Source: Pseudomonadota bacterium (GTDB taxonomy: Bacteria > Pseudomonadota > Gammaproteobacteria > Burkholderiales > Gallionellaceae). From it: a stretch of 8,106 nucleotides of DNA. Each line of letters opens with the position of its first letter. Within the stretch, counting starts at the first letter, position 1. The notes beneath the pieces were generated by a model that was given only the letters and a program-made list of their open reading frames with translations, was not told where the DNA came from and made no database searches. Position numbers and translations under genes: made by a program. The stretch lies in the NCBI GenBank assembly GCA_021781695.1, contig JAJXWG010000016.1, positions 7,451 to 15,556 on the forward strand, written 5' to 3'. Positions 8,005-8,106 of the stretch are shown piece by piece.

Positions 8005-8106
8005 ATGAGCCCATCTGATCCCCTGTTTGCTACCGCAGAGAAAATCCTGCTCTCCCCCCATCTGATTGGAACGCGGCAGATCGAGCAGGTGTTTGGCAGC
8101 ATGCTC
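8005..8106 (+). CDS. tldD: TldD metalloprotease, N-terminal fragment (3' end outside window)
   Basis: The ATG at 8005 opens a frame that stays open to the window end (34 codons). The peptide starts MSPSDPLFATAEKILL and continues to QIEQVFGSML. The short lead, the AEKILLSP helix and the following helix resemble the N-termini of betaproteobacterial TldD, and position directly after nit fits the gene order I recall in that class. TldD pairs with TldE/PmbA as a zinc metalloprotease that trims peptides such as microcin B17 and the CcdA antitoxin. The active-site HExxxH is far outside the window, so the call rests on N-terminal resemblance and context only. No obvious Shine-Dalgarno precedes the ATG. 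The 61-bp gap after nit shows no terminator hairpin. Confidence 0.68.
   Translation, partial: MSPSDPLFATAEKILLSPHLIGTRQIEQVFGSML

Overview
This window carries ordinary chromosomal housekeeping genes, and I found no mobile element, CRISPR array, RNA gene or undescribed multi-gene system. Gene content and order suggest a betaproteobacterium, perhaps of the Nitrosomonadales/Gallionella type. The basis is a GlnE adenylyltransferase divergent from a YhdP-family AsmA-like protein, followed by a Nit-type amidohydrolase and a TldD start. I recall that run as typical of Betaproteobacteria. Genus cannot be set from this sequence alone.

Layout: positions 1-444 (+) hold the 3' end of a Uup-type ABC-F ATPase gene. 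glnE lies convergently on the minus strand (3115 down to 404), and the two stop codons overlap tail to tail by 41 bp. A 129-bp spacer (3116-3244) separates glnE from the divergent yhdP. It holds two runs of a degenerate 7-bp repeat (AG...CT) that together form an imperfect inverted repeat. The plus strand then carries yhdP (3245-7087), nit (7101-7943, 13 bp downstream with a good ribosome binding site) and the first 34 codons of tldD (8005 to the window end). There is no gene-free stretch longer than 300 bp.

Functionally the genes cover several jobs: ribosome-associated or DNA-associated ABC-F activity (Uup), nitrogen regulation of glutamine synthetase (GlnE), envelope lipid homeostasis (YhdP), probable metabolite repair (Nit) and a peptide-processing metalloprotease (TldD). 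yhdP-nit-tldD could be one transcription unit, since all share a strand with gaps of 13 and 61 bp and no terminator hairpin is visible between them. The most unusual non-coding signal is the heptamer/inverted repeat between glnE and yhdP.
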